From Wolfiporia cocos (taxonomy: Eukaryota > Basidiomycota > Agaricomycetes > Polyporales > Phaeolaceae), in contig JACCLO010000009.1 of the NCBI GenBank assembly GCA_029448655.1, forward strand, positions 1,984,001-2,048,000: a DNA stretch of 64,000 nt, in the 5' to 3' direction. The notes below the pieces were generated by a model. The model was not told the origin of the DNA, did no database searches, and saw only the letters and a list, made by a program, of their open reading frames with translations. This document shows positions 1-14,474 of the stretch, one piece after another. The translations under genes were made by a program, and so were the position numbers. The stretch's first letter is position 1. Every line of letters starts with the position of its first letter.

Positions 1-335
1 GAAAGAATAGATACATGATTTGGTTATGCGCCACATGTTGGATTTGGCGACTCTCTCGAAATCTAACATCAGGTCTATAGCATGAGCTGCTTGAGATTCC
101 CTAGTCTATACTTGAATGTCAACACGATTCTTGTCTGCTCGAAATTCATTTTCGGCCAGACGTATAAGTTGCTGCATCTGAGCGCGTAAGATGTAGAGGA
201 CGACTAAATAAATGGATGTTTTGCGCCTAACAGGGCGCTTCTGATTTTGGCTGATCGACGATCATTCAAACCGTAATCACGACCACCCGTTGAAACGTCA
301 TTGAGCTAGCGGCACATCCAGGCGCTCACGCCGAT
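1..335. other. Upstream flank of F-box gene, no gene seen
   Basis: No exon-like reading frame or recognisable repeat was found. It probably contains the promoter and 5' leader of the F-box gene that starts at 336, but no clear TATA box was identified. Confidence 0.4.
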
Positions 336-1694
336 ATGACAGCCAGCTCAAACCGGAATTGTCGCTTGCCTCAGGAGTTATGCGAGGACATCTTGGATAG
401 CCTGTGGGATGATCAAGAAGCACTACTGGCATGTAGCTTGGCATGCCGTGTATGGATCCCGACAACCCGCGCACACCTCTTCAAATTCGTTCGCCTTCAT
501 GACGAGCGCGATTGCATCCGGCTGCAAGAATTACTACGTCTCTCTGCGAGCGCTGCTACCAACGTCGCTGGCTACTTCAGCGAGCTCTCCATCAAGTTTG
601 GCGGGAAGTCGCACGATGCCCGGTCGGTGGAGGAGCGCATGGCGCACTGGATTCCCCAACTACTCCCCACCCTGCAGAGCATCACCTCTCTGGAGATCTC
701 GTGTGCTGATTGGGGCTACGACTTCCTCACCGAAGACGCACGGACATGTCTAATGACATTCTCCTCCATAATTACGACTCTTCGACTCAGTTATGTCACG
801 TTCCCAACCACAGATGACCTGACCGGGCTCATCCACGCCTACCCGGGACTTTCCAAGCTGCAGCTGGTGCACTGCAGAGCAGATCCGCCTGTATTCGAGC
901 CGCTCACATTGGCTCATCTCCCCTCGGATCACGGAACGACCACTACACAGATCACGGAACTTCGAGCCTCGAGCTTTGCCGACATGCTCGTAGGCCTGCT
1001 CTCGTCGCCTTCCAGAGTATCCCTGCGGCGGCTCCATTGGGAGACGCCCGTGCTCAACGCAGGCGATACGCTCGTTCGACAGATTCTGCTGGAGGATTGC
1101 GAAAGCTCTCTCGAATATCTCAAGCTGTACTTCTTCCATCCGCAAGGTCTGTCCCCCGGTGTTCCGCCGATGTGTTGTATCCCCTGACAGACTGCTGTAG
1201 AGCTCATCGATCTAGACCTTTCTAAATACCCTCAGCTAACGACTCTTCATCTATGTCCCCATCGCATGTTCTCCGCCCGCAAATCGGTCCTATGCTCTCC
1301 GATACCCGATTTCCTATCTCGGATCACCAGCGTTCGGATGCGCGAGATCGTCCTGAGCGTGCAGGGCACGTTCGGCCCCGATACGGGCTATCTCGAGTTT
1401 CTGGACTGGGGCAAATTGGACTGTGTGCTGGCGTCGCTGCGTCGACGTTTACCGGCACTTGTCGTCTCAATCCAGCTCGAGTTCTCTCTCGAACGGACGG
1501 CAGACGACCCGTTTTCCCGTGTTGTGGGCCAGGTGACAGGGAGGCTGCCGGTGGCGTTGTCTGCAGGACTTCCGGTACAGGTCACTTACCGGGACGGCCG
1601 GCGATCACATGACTCTGCCAATGCACCAGCATACACCCGAGTGGCATGGCTGGCCGACAGCTTTCCAAGCGGAAAGCACTTACTTTCTGCCTGA
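336..1694 (+). CDS. F-box-like protein (two exons)
   Basis: Exons 336-1146 and 1201-1694 give 434 residues. The N-terminus (about residues 10-55) has the F-box pattern LPQELCEDILDSLW followed by ACSLACRVW, typical of fungal F-box proteins that bind Skp1 and recruit substrates to SCF ubiquitin ligases; the rest is leucine-rich and would be the substrate side. The 54-nt intron is a multiple of three and contains an in-frame stop. Its ends were chosen because the spliced frame reads ELIDLDLSKY, matching ELLEDLDLSPY at the same intron position in the paralogue at 50426-51757. ATG 336 puts the F-box right at the N-terminus as in that paralogue. The substrate is unknown. No frameshift was seen. Confidence 0.8.
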
Positions 1695-4600
1695 GGCGCA
1701 TGACGTATCTGGGGAAATTCATTGGATTTACCGGATAACTTGAAGCCTTGTGGCTTGGTCGTGGACACGATGACAAGCTTTGGAATGCACTGGGTAAGTG
1801 TGGCGTGTGATGTCTCTTGCATCGCTGCAATCTCAAACATGTGGCTATGGACTGGTATAGGCAGATTTTCTAAGGTCAGTAATCAAGTTATTGCGAAACT
1901 ATGCAACCACCTTCGTCTATATACATACTCTGTGCTTTTGTGTCTCGTCTACAGAACTTTCAAGATTACGTACGCCAGTTGCGCTATATGCTCAGCGTTA
2001 CTAGCTGCTAGTGCATGGTTGAGAAGTGTGTTTGATGCCCAATGTCTTGCCGATTGCAATGGCATTATTGCCTGAAGCGGTATCGTTTATACAATACTAT
2101 TATACGAAGCCACAGCATCGTGAAAGCCAACTCCCCTCCCCCCTTGCATCTCTCCTTCCAGTCTCATTTTGTTCAGCCTCCTGTAGCTTACACGATGCAG
2201 GGTGACGACTACATATGCATATCGGCTTTCTCGGTCAGATGTGAATGAATACTATCTGCTGCCAGAGTGGAATTCGTTAGTTCATGCTTCAGCTTTAGCA
2301 ACAGTCGGCGGAGCGCATGAGCAGGTCTTTCACCGCCACGAGTAGCAGTCTTACGGAGCATGAATGCATGATCAGTAGCTCATTCATTTCCACAGGATCC
2401 GGCCAGCAGCCCTAATAAGGTCGTTGAGCGCGTGGACGAAATTCCCGCCACATGAACTAGCGCTGAGATACAGCCATCACGATAATCGATAAATTGCTGC
2501 TCTCGAGAGCTCTGTCGTCTTTGTTCTCTTCCACTCACTACAGAGCCTCAATGTATGCTCGCCCGGCTTGAAGCTTGAAGGATAAGGTGATGTTCACCTC
2601 CCAGCTCGTCGGGCAAAGTCGAGGCGAACGCCCAATACAGAAAGCACCCCACTTCACCTGGTATAGCGATATAGCTCGATAACGGATCCTCTTTCATTCT
2701 CATCCCCCCCTGCGCCGCGGCCGGTCACGCCACATGCTTGCAAACGCCGTACAACGCACCCCAGATCCCACTCCGTGCTTCGACGGCCGCCCTGCCGCGC
2801 CGCGTGCGCGGGTTGGGGCCAACGAGGGTATAAAGCAGCCGTCGCCCGTGCAGCGAGGCCTGGCTGGTCCCCGCGACCCGAGATGCGGCCCCACTTCGCT
2901 GCGTGAATTGCGCCCGTGCGCTCGCCGCTCTAGCGTAGATCACGAGCTATGCGCGCGGTGTGGCTCGCGCTGTGTCGCAGATGCGCGCGCGGCCGTCGCT
3001 CTGATCGAACGCGGATCCGCTGTGCCCGCTTCGCGCAGCCCGCTCGCAAAAGGAGATCTGCGCGGCGCGTCCACCGTGCTGCAGATCGAGTGTGGAGAAG
3101 AAGGTGAGTGGAAGCGGGGTGTCCGCTGCCGTGTTTGCGTCCGGTGAGAATGGGATGCTGTCGACAAGCTCGTCCTCTCCGGACGCTTATGCGGCAGAGT
3201 GTTGAGGTGTGTTGTGCGTTCGGCGGCAGCTACCATCATTTCACGCGAATCGAATGATGGCGCTGAAGAGTTGCATGCGAATTCGGGCCGTACTTGGTGT
3301 CTCAACTGCGTCTGCAGACCGACCTGGTTTGTGATCATTATAAGTCCACTAACACTCGCAGTGTGTCGTTCCGGAGTTAAAAATGAATGGTATTCGATTC
3401 CATGCTGTAGGCTGCAATGCAGAAGCTGCCTCTTCATTTGTAGCAGTGCGAATCAGTGTTGTTCTTATTTATGGGCTGACCCGCTCTCACACTACGAACC
3501 CGCAACGGGGTCAAACCCTAGAGGCAAAGGCATGTATCGATGTACCTTATGCCAGGTTATACTGAACTCAGACCAGTCGTTTCAGATCGATTTGTCGCGC
3601 TAACAATCATAGTATGTCTCTATTCAAATGGATAATATGCGGAGATGAACGTGTCCTACTGACGTCGTGCGCAACCGGATGTGATGGCAAGACGGTCATC
3701 GCGAAGAGTCCTGGCTTCGTGAAGTTCAAGATGAAGCGAAGAGGGCCTTGCAACCCTGAATGCGCGAAAACACATAACATATCCCGGCGCCCTATTGTCC
3801 GCCCCGGGATCCGGATAGAGGTGAGTTGGTATACTTCCCATCTCACGGATGCTGTCCTGATCTGTACCCCGGTCTTGCAGAGTTGCGAGGGCATGCGGCA
3901 TACATATGGTATCGGGGTATCAGTCCTACACCGGTGTATGAGCCATGTACCGTAGCGACACAATACAAGGCTCGTTTGCTGTCAAGCTGCCAGCGCGCAA
4001 GTGCAATAAGAGCTGATTTCCGTCGCTTCAACTTCGCGCGGACCTATTCAAAGGATGCTGTCCGATGCTGTCCAATGTTCTCCATCCACGCGACAGACAT
4101 TGATTGTCACCGCTCAGGTGATCCTATTTTTGTGCTATTGTCGACCTCTCACGCGCTCACTTCTAAGCTCCCATAGAGTTGTTTGGCGTCCGAGGCCACG
4201 CGTGTCGTCGATGTGTCCCCCCCGCGGCTGTACTACAGCCTCCATCCCATCACCTGGGCGCTCCTGGCCTTATCGGATTGTGTAGGACCTCGACTCGTAT
4301 GCATCAGAGAAGCTGTTGTATCCACAAAGCGACGTGCGCTGAAATCCCCATTGGCCCCGCTGCTCGCTTGGACGATGCCGCATTGCTCGCCATGACCACT
4401 CGTACGTGCTTGTTTAACAATGTGCTGCAGCGTGTGGGGGTGTCTGTCGTTTATTGACTGTAGTCTAGACGTAGGCGGTACCCTTCGGCTGGAGAGCGTG
4501 TCCATCAGTCAAATCCAAACCACGACTGCAAGCAGCCCGCCGGACGGAGTCGGGACCGGACCCACGCCCAGCAAAGTCATTGCGTCCGCCATTCAGTCTT

Positions 4601-5003
4601 GGTCGTCTCGTCATGCTGATGTCAGGCGTGATGGGTTCTCCCAGCAGATTGAGGCAGCAGGATGGTCCCATGGCCGTCTCCCCCGGTTTCCCCGCACACT
4701 CTGGATGGTTCGACGGCGCAGCGGGGCGCTGTCTGCAGTCTCCCGGCGATTGCCGAGAGGGGCCGCCCGACCTGGATCAGGATGGGCACTGCGGTGCTTG
4801 CCTCTTCTGGCCCTCTCGTCCAGTTTCTGAGCTGCCTCCTATGGTCGGATCGATATGCGCACGCGCACAGACGGTCTGCGCCATTCCTACAAATCCAGGC
4901 GCATCCCCTTGGGTCTCCATCCCTCTCCATCCCGCTCCCATCTCAAACACGGCGTCCTGCTTAGGTTTCATACCGCGCACTCCCTACTTGTCCGCATCTT
5001 GCG
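1695..5003. other. Long intergenic stretch with unassigned ORFs
   Basis: Nothing here was recognised. Two ATG-started plus-strand frames are open: 2734-3147 (137 residues, in a GC-rich island at about 2700-3130, Arg/Ala/Pro-rich, with a TATAAA-like string at 2828) and 3614-3955 (113 residues, cysteine-containing, no known motif). Between 4180 and 5000 several overlapping frames are open in GC-rich sequence, and none shows a family motif. Decayed or very short genes are possible. No mobile element ends were identified. Confidence 0.4.
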
Positions 5004-7134
<2,131 letters not shown>

Positions 7135-7503
7135 TGCGTGTGCCCGTGGGCTTTGTGATGCGATACCTTCTTGTTTCATACTTATTGTTTCTTCATGGGC
7201 TGGATGGGTTTTTATCTCACGGTATTTCATTTGGGCATTCGGGGCATCATCGGCATCATGTACACTGCGCAACTCATGTCCACGTATTCCATACATCATA
7301 CTCGTCTAGTGTGTCCATAAAATGTATTCTATAGCCTCGCATACCCATTGTTATGTCTCCTAGTCAATGGAAGTTTGTGACGATGTATTTGCCAAACGCT
7401 TGCAACAGCTTGAGAAACCTTTAACTTCTGGCGACATGGCTGACAGCCTCGACAGTATAGTACACATATTGACATCGCTATTAAACTCGACAATACGAAT
7501 GGT

Positions 7504-7788
7504 CTATCCACGAAGTCTCCGCCATGCGGCTGGTTCTAGCGCCAACAGAAGACTCGGAACGGGATATACAGTGGCATGATGTTGCCACAACAGCATCCCT
7601 TCAGCGCTTAAGACCCAGCGAAAACGGTCAGCCTCAATTAGGTCCAGCCATGATCTATACCAAAGCAGCCCAACGACATCGATCAAGGTATAGAAGTGAG
7701 AGTACTGGAACGTGGTTCCTGATGCACATAGGATGGCAGCGATGATGAGAACTTCAACGAGACCCATCACTGTAGGTGGAACTGGCAT
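7504..7788 (-). CDS. Possible small membrane protein
   Basis: An ATG-started 94-residue frame has a hydrophobic stretch near the N-terminus (GLVEVLIIAAILCA) and an aromatic second half (VVGLLWYRSWLDL). No family was recognised and no supporting intron or paralogue was found, so it may be one exon of a larger gene or a chance frame. About 370 bp separate it from the 3' end of the convergent carboxylesterase. Confidence 0.25.
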   Translation of the reverse strand: MPVPPTVMGLVEVLIIAAILCASGTTFQYSHFYTLIDVVGLLWYRSWLDLIEADRFRWVLSAEGMLLWQHHATVYPVPSLLLALEPAAWRRLRG

Positions 7789-8699
7789 AAGTTATTGATT
7801 GAATGATACTGTCTCGCTAGGAATTGAAGGAATATTTATGGACCGAAGCAATAGTTAATGCAGTACTGTTGAGAAGCAGCTGTATATTGCAAAGCATGCA
7901 ATTATAGCTGATGCGTCATCCGGCGAGTTCTCCTCGCGCACGGACGCAGACGAAACGTATACTCACGTTCTTCAAAGAGAGCGCGATAGTGCATGTGGAA
8001 TTATAGTCATTGCTTCTAGTCCTGTAACATATATTTATTTCTCCAGTTTGCTTGATGCCTGACTTGATCAATACATTTCAGACCTTACAATACGCGCGAC
8101 GACAAGGCACTCAGAGAGATGTTTGCTAGACGCCCAACGAGTCGATCTCGACGTGCAACGCAAGGGCATTACTATGCAATGCTATGTGGTCCCTGGTCGT
8201 CCACATGTCTGCTGCTTTGTCAAACATTTGACTTCAACGGGTACATTGATTGGTTAATGACCGGTTTCTGATCGTGATGAATCTCACGGTAAGCAGCAAA
8301 GTTGGTTGAGCCCGAACCATCCGCATGGACTTCCATCTGGTCAGACGATGTAAGCGATCAAAGCATATCATTGTACCGGCTGCTACTATAGCGTCAAGTT
8401 GGTCTATACAATCGTCTGAGATCTTGAAATTTGCAGTGCCGTTGGTCAATCTACAACGAAGCAGTACCGGAAGCATAATAGCATATTCGCAAGCATCAAG
8501 AAAGATATACCATAGCATTTTGATAGTTGCTAGTAGCAGCTGCAGCTGTACTCAATGTCGAGGCCGGGAGCAGTGAACAATTCGGCGACATTGGTATGTA
8601 AATGGCGCGAGATGCAACCTAACATCGTATGCACATGCGAATGGTTATTACTTTACCTATGCGCTAACATAGATCTGGCAGAAGTCCTTCAGCACTGGG
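7789..8699. other. Intergenic stretch, no confident gene
   Basis: Short frames occur on both strands. The longest (minus, 8234-8518) has a hydrophobic N-terminal segment but no recognisable motif and no exon neighbour that could be joined with confidence. Confidence 0.35.
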
Positions 8700-11600
8700 T
8701 TTACGGATAATCAAGCCCCTCAGGTCATGATCCACTTTCATTGGAGGAGGCCCCGGCCCATTCTTGTAACCTACGTCACCATGTCAAAGCGTACTTTAGA
8801 AAGTGCAGAGCAGAACTTACCTCGACCTAGTCGAGAGAAACTCCATCGGTAGCGAGATATCCGAATCCACATCTGCCATTATCCGATCGCGGAGATGGTG
8901 GCGCACATTCAATCTGGACTGTATTAGTACGTCAAATTTGTGAGTCGTGGCTCCTGACTGACAGCGCCAGCAGCGAATTGACATAAACTGGAGAGTATGT
9001 TGCTTTATAGCTTGCATTGTAACACTTCGGACGCTCTCACCTCCACTTCCAGGCATGTGAGCGAGCATCCAGTACAAAGTTGCCCTGTGAATTGTCATAA
9101 CGTACTGGTAGTGATAGGTTGAGCTAGTAGGACACGAAGCATTAGAATGCCACATGTACCGTTACCAGGAAACTTGTTTGAACCAAACTGCAGATGTTGA
9201 GATCGCAATGTCGTATAAAGCAGACTACTCACGTCGTGAGAAAACCGCGATACACAGCATAAGAAATGAGCTGTGATAGGAGCGTACGTGTTCTGACTCA
9301 TGCAATTTTGAATGTAGTGAATTTCCGTGCGAGGTTAGAACGCACTTTCCGGGGCCCGTTCTCTGGCCATACAAAATGCAGCACAGAAATAGTGCAATAT
9401 AGATGTCAGCTGCGGCTGCAGCGGCTGTCTGGATGCATGCAGGGATCTATGGCGTGGTCGTCAGAAGCCACGTGTATAGAAATGAACAGACGTACGATGA
9501 CAGCTGGGATCGTGACGGCCAGCGTGGTGTCAGTGGTACTGAAAGTCGTGTACGTCAAACGTTTATTCAGACCCGTAATCGGGGCGCTCACGCGCGATAG
9601 ATTACAGCTATATTAGGATAAGAATTCAGCAAATGTCACAGAACTGTCAGTAAATTAACTTGCCGATAGCCGCGCCTATGCCCGGGGTTCCATCAGATTC
9701 CGTATGTGGTAATCTCTGCGATGCTCACCGAAGGACATGGTGGCGAGCAATAGCTGGCACGCAGGTGAGAGATGTCTGGAAAATTTGAGCAATGCTCTCA
9801 CCGCAATGATTGCCAGTGGCTTTCTACACCACCTGTCTTCTGAAACTGCGCAGAATGAAACTGTGTGAGACTGGACGACTTGTGAAGAGTATCTCACGTC
9901 TCCATATTAACATAATATAATAACTATCGAGAGTATCAGAGATGTCAACGATCTGCGGAAAATAGCTGCAAACCATTGTACGGTGAAGACAATTAAAGCC
10001 TTTCATGATATAGTGAGCTGTTGAGATATCCGCATTTGATACGTATCGCTTACCGCTAGGAGGAATTCAGCCTTGGGATAGTCAGTTGATTTGGCAGCTT
10101 CATGGTAGAAATCCAGACATACAAGGAATGTTCTGCAACCGCCGGAGCGTCAGACAACATTTTCCGCAACTGTCGCTGGACACTAACCTTGGGACATGCA
10201 CCAGACCAGCACAGATAGCGTGATTCTCTACTAGCCAGTACCAGAGGACCTGCAACAGTATCAGTATCTTGAATGCGTAGCGACCGCAAAGTAACTACTA
10301 CCTTACTGCTCATGGCGATCCGCCCAGTGTCAAGAACCCTTTCATTTCCAATCCAGTGTTTTGCAGCTATGCATAAGTCAGTATTGTAAACTCACCACAG
10401 TACAGTGACCTGCAAGTAGAACGTTACCCGACGCCCGAAAACTATCACGATGGGAATGCATCATTTACCAAGCTACGTAGACACGGCGGGTCCTGTTGGT
10501 ACTTGCGGAGATACCAAGCCGTCTGCGCACAAGAAGTTCCATACAGCCTATTTACAATCTTGTCAGCTCACTCATACGGGAAGCATAGAGTAGATAGGTT
10601 TACACAGAAGCAGAGAGCACACCAACAAACGTAGAGCCAAATGTACCATTCAAGTCGACAACGGGCATGGCGTTCTGGTTGGTCATGTTCAAGCAATCGT
10701 CAACGCATCGACGCGCTATTATCTCTAGCGTTGTCAAGGTGGTGGCACAGAGGCGCTAGTCAAAGCCTAGGGTGGCGCGGCATCCGGAGATATTTGAAGA
10801 TTTGAAGAGGCCTCGTCGTGGGATGAACGTCTCTGCAGCGGCCGGGTCTGATGCTATTACGCGGTTTGCAAATCGCGAGATGCTTCCTACGAAGTCTTCC
10901 ATGATGCGCAACATAGTCGTGTGGGAGCTAACGCGTAGATCTGCCGCTTGGATTCACGTCATGTTGGAGTGGGCAACGCTGTCGAGGTGATCAGGGTATG
11001 GAAATATAACGTTCAGTCATCGCGGTCTGCGACTGGCATGAGACCGACCTCGAGTGCTTACCAAAGCCCACCAATCCCAATGTAAGGGTTTACGATAGAA
11101 TACAAACTTCTACGTTCGTTTGTCACCACAATTGCATCGAACAACGTCATGATCGTCCTGCTTAGAGAGAGCAGCTTTTTGCTGCGGCGTACACCGCCAA
11201 GAGAGCCATCGCCTGTTTGACGAGATTGATCCGGCTTCGCCGGGTCGCTGTGAATGTATGTAAGTCAACTCGGGCGTTCGCATCGCTTGCCGATGGCTTC
11301 CGTAATGGGAGCCCCTAACAATCGTTTGCGAGCTGAATGGCGACCCGAGGACAAACTGATGTGGGGGCGCATAGTATGAAACGTTGAGTTCACGACGTTA
11401 CGGGATGAAATGGTTTGACAACTAAGAAAGGAGTTCGCGACACAGAGCAGAATGAGAGGATACGTACGATAGAGCTCGCACGTTCCCCACCAATCAATCG
11501 CAAAATCCCGTCGGAATAACCGGCTCAGTCCACCGACATAGCGATCTCTATGACATCCCCAAGCTCCGCCTGCGCGATGCCCTGCGAGCGCATGGAAAAG

Positions 11601-12170
11601 ACAACGTACTTCAGGATTTATGCGACCGAGCCACGCTGGACTTCCATTGCGATCCTGTCGCTGTGTTGCGTGGTATGTGTTGCAGGATATACTTGTCCAA
11701 GATGCTCTTGAGGAGCTGGTTCTGATCATCTAATTCAATCCATGAGCTATGAAGCGAAGCCTTGGCAGTACCTACGCCGCCTTGCCTTCTTTCGGGGCAG
11801 GTGGTGATGCTTTCGTACTGGGTGCGGATGATTGCGCCTTTGTGAGCTTCTGAGCTACGTCGGCTGATTGTGATACTGCGTATGCTCGGTTCTGCCCTTT
11901 CCTTGATATGTAAAATCAACAATCGAACCTTACTGTATTAGCGGCGGACATACTGAGATGAGCGCGCTTTGAAACCACCCAATAATTGTTGCATGCCAAG
12001 CCAAGTAGCTCCACAGCCAAGCTACTCTTGAAGGACATGTGACTCGGGGGGATAGCATTAGTTCATAAGGAGACAGAAGTTCTCGAGGTTGGTGAGCGGG
12101 AACTCGGACGAACCCGCATCCTGATGGACGTATGCCCCGCGGTACGTGCCGGTGTCGACCTTGCCCATGG
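8700..12170 (-). repeat. Segmental duplication, copy 1 (decayed)
   Basis: This stretch is a diverged copy of about 17940-20590. Matching landmarks on the minus strand include LPMEFL (near 8820-8860) against LPMDFL (near 18125-18150), each followed by a splice donor; the block near 10060-10300 against 18420-18680 (AGPLVLASRES / GPLVVLAGGKS); the GGATGAA[C/T]GTCTCTGCAGC sequence near 10820 and 19120; and the stretch 11220-11410 against 19530-19720. The order is preserved, and copy 1 has about 0.8 kb extra near 8890-9690. It ends in half a CSN5 gene. The multi-exon minus-strand gene that once lay here could not be named; both copies have stops or lost frames. Confidence 0.7.
11525..12170 (-). 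pseudogene. CSN5 3'-half pseudogene
   Basis: On the minus strand this reads as a decayed copy of the second half of the intact CSN5 gene at 19847-21267. Recognisable pieces are GKVDTGTYRG and QDAGSSEFPL (intact gene: [20 protein letters not shown]), then [20 protein letters not shown], the DDQNQLLKSILDK block and a C-terminal VFSMRSQGIAQAELGD. Stops interrupt it, for example after NFCLLMN and VLQE, and the exon encoding the JAMM metalloprotease motif is missing. It cannot make a deneddylase. It lies at the 5' edge of copy 1 of the segmental duplication, which shows where that copy broke. Confidence 0.88.
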
Positions 12171-13232
12171 GCTAATATCTGCGCTCTTTATATGAGGTGT
12201 CCCGACTCACTTACGTGCACATCAGTGCCGCTGGACCATTTTCAATGAGATCATTCACCGCTAACACGACCCAGTCCAGCGCGAGGCGCAGTGTATGGCA
12301 CTTTTTAATAACGTGCAAGGCTCTCGTGACGACATAATTATCTCCGAGTCCGGGGGTGGTTGTCATCTGGTGTGCAGGGTCCTGAAGGTAACCTTCCGTA
12401 TCCCGATTTGCCGAGTTTTTGTCCTAAATGCAGTTCATTCTATCTAAGAATTCGGTTATACTTATATTGCATACAAGTCGTACATGAAAGCTTTCCGAGC
12501 ATGTTGATAGGCGGTTGTCGGAGAGCCCATTTCGATGTCAATTGCTGTGCGTTTGGACAATAGAGATCTGGTGTAGGGTGCAATTCTATCTAGTACTCGA
12601 TCAAGCTCCGCGTGTGCAAATGGGATTGCCCCATCAGTCATTGTCAACGCAGGTTCAACGGCAGGGCTTACCGTGCGTTGCTTGACATGGTATGAGTCGA
12701 GACTGTCTGGACACTCAATCATGTTGATGTTGAGATGATATATGGCGGGATACCGTTTTCCTATTAGTCGCCACAGCAGTTTTCAGCCATCAGCCTGATC
12801 ATGGCAGTAGATACACTCGTCCAGGGTGCTAGTCCTCTAAATCGCACTACCCTTTACCCTTGAGATGTGATGTGGTCATTGGTGTATATGATGTCTCCCC
12901 TCTGTAAAGCTTGAGTATAGTGTCGTGACCGTGTATTGGAGACTTCAGCAGAATAGCGCCGGGGTATCTGGCCATATTGGCGTCTGCTTGATGACAAGCA
13001 CTGTCTCGCTTCCTCGCAAGGAATTGTATAAGTACATTACAGTTGAGCATCAGTTAATTCAGGGGTGTACAAAGCATGAATCTTTCATAGAAATTTGCGA
13101 TTAAAGCTTGTAAGTCATCTCCAATAAGGCCTGAAGATGCAGTTTAATGACGGACGTGGACGAAAACTCTAGACTCACATTGTTCAGAGGAAGCGCTAGA
13201 GTCCAAGTGAAAGTGGCGATCCACAGGGCCTT
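12171..13232. other. Intergenic stretch, no gene seen
   Basis: AT-rich sequence with only short frames on both strands and no motif. It separates the broken edge of the segmental duplication from the 3' end of the damaged SDR copy. Confidence 0.4.
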
Positions 13233-14474
13233 TCAGCTACATTCTACGTCTCCATCTACTTGACCTGACACAATTCAGAGCTCAAGATATATGCGGCGAC
13301 AAGCCACTCAGCTGAATCACCTGTTATGAAATGGGCCTCCGGTTCGGCCAAATACGATATCAAACTAGCAACGACTTCAGGTTCAGCGTTCGGGGTGTTC
13401 AGAGGCAGGCCGAACGTCTGTTCCAGATTATGAGCCTACCTGGGACGAGTGTGATCCACGAATAGCGTCTACCTTCTTGATAGTACAGCCTGGGCCGCCA
13501 TTATGGAAGTCGTGTACTGATGTCGCTGATATTGTTAAGTCAACAATTGTGCCCAGGCGGAGATGTATCGGGAAATACTACCTAAAGTTGTAAGTATGAT
13601 ACCAGGAGCGTATGCATTCACCGTGATATTGTACCTCGCAAGTTCCCGAGCTAGAATGTCATGTTATATGGAAACCTCGTGAGGTCACCCGACGAAACCT
13701 GATCTTGGCCCACTTGTGCTGTGTGTGAGCCCACGTACTGCGAAATATGTGGCGCTGTATGGGGCTGCGCTGATCCGACCTGAAGAGGACACTGCCATCG
13801 TGCTCAGGCATATTGCGGTCATGCGATCCTGGGATCACGCACCTTGTTTTTCTATAATAGATGAAGCACCTAGATGCGTCCGTAAATACCTTCGCCATTG
13901 AATGTTATCGCCCTTTCCTACCAATAATTCTTCCTCCGCGTCTCTGCTTTATCATTTGTATGGCCGCATGTTTGTACGACAACATTACGCCACGTAAGTT
14001 AACAGCTATGATTTCTTCCCATCCTTGTACAGGGCCTAGAAGAACTTCACTATTCTACTCAGCCTTCAAGCTATGCAGAGCAGACACACAGTCAACTAGA
14101 GGCGTCAGTGGTCCCGCGAATTCCCGCGTTGGCAATCATCTACATATGCCAGTAGTGTACAATAGTCACCATCGGTGCTGACACGACAAGGAAATGTCTC
14201 GTACCACATCCAATCCTCCTAGCTGTTGAGCGACCTCAGCAGTCATGGCTCGAGCCTCCTCCTCGATTGATGCATCTGCGGTCATAGCCATGGCTTGTCC
14301 ACCCTTACTTTCTATCTCGGCCACCATCTCGAGTAATGGCGCTCTCTCAGATCGTTTGTCGTTGACCGCAACCTGAAGACCATCATCTGCCAGCCGGAGC
14401 GCGATGGCTCCGCCGATGCCCTTGGCTGCTCCGGTGACGATCGCAGTGCGCTGTAGATTGGAAAGTGCAGACAT
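13233..14474 (-). pseudogene. Short-chain dehydrogenase copy A, damaged
   Basis: A minus-strand member of the nine-exon SDR family. Exon 1 (14205-14474) carries the cofactor motif TGAAKGIG. Later pieces are MIANAGIRG, AVNLRGVMLSYKHAAIQM (near 13934-14023), ASSIIEKQ, FAVRGLTHS, ARELARYNITVNAYAPG, NGGPGCTIKK and EPEVVASLISYL. Three lesions are seen. Exon 2 has one extra base: after AGIR the family frame (GPLTPLVD) is only reached by shifting one nucleotide. The active-site segment reads YSATY where intact copies have YxxxK, so the catalytic lysine is gone. The last exon lacks about four residues of the usual GQTITVDGG. It is probably a recent pseudogene, since most exons are still open. Confidence 0.8.

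Noticed and set aside
2734..3147. A 137-residue gene in a GC-rich island
   Set aside because: It starts with ATG but has no motif or intron context, and the opposite strand is equally open; kept only as an unassigned frame.
11525..12170. A second CSN5 gene
   Set aside because: Stops interrupt it and the exon with the zinc-binding JAMM motif is missing; it is a pseudogene fragment.
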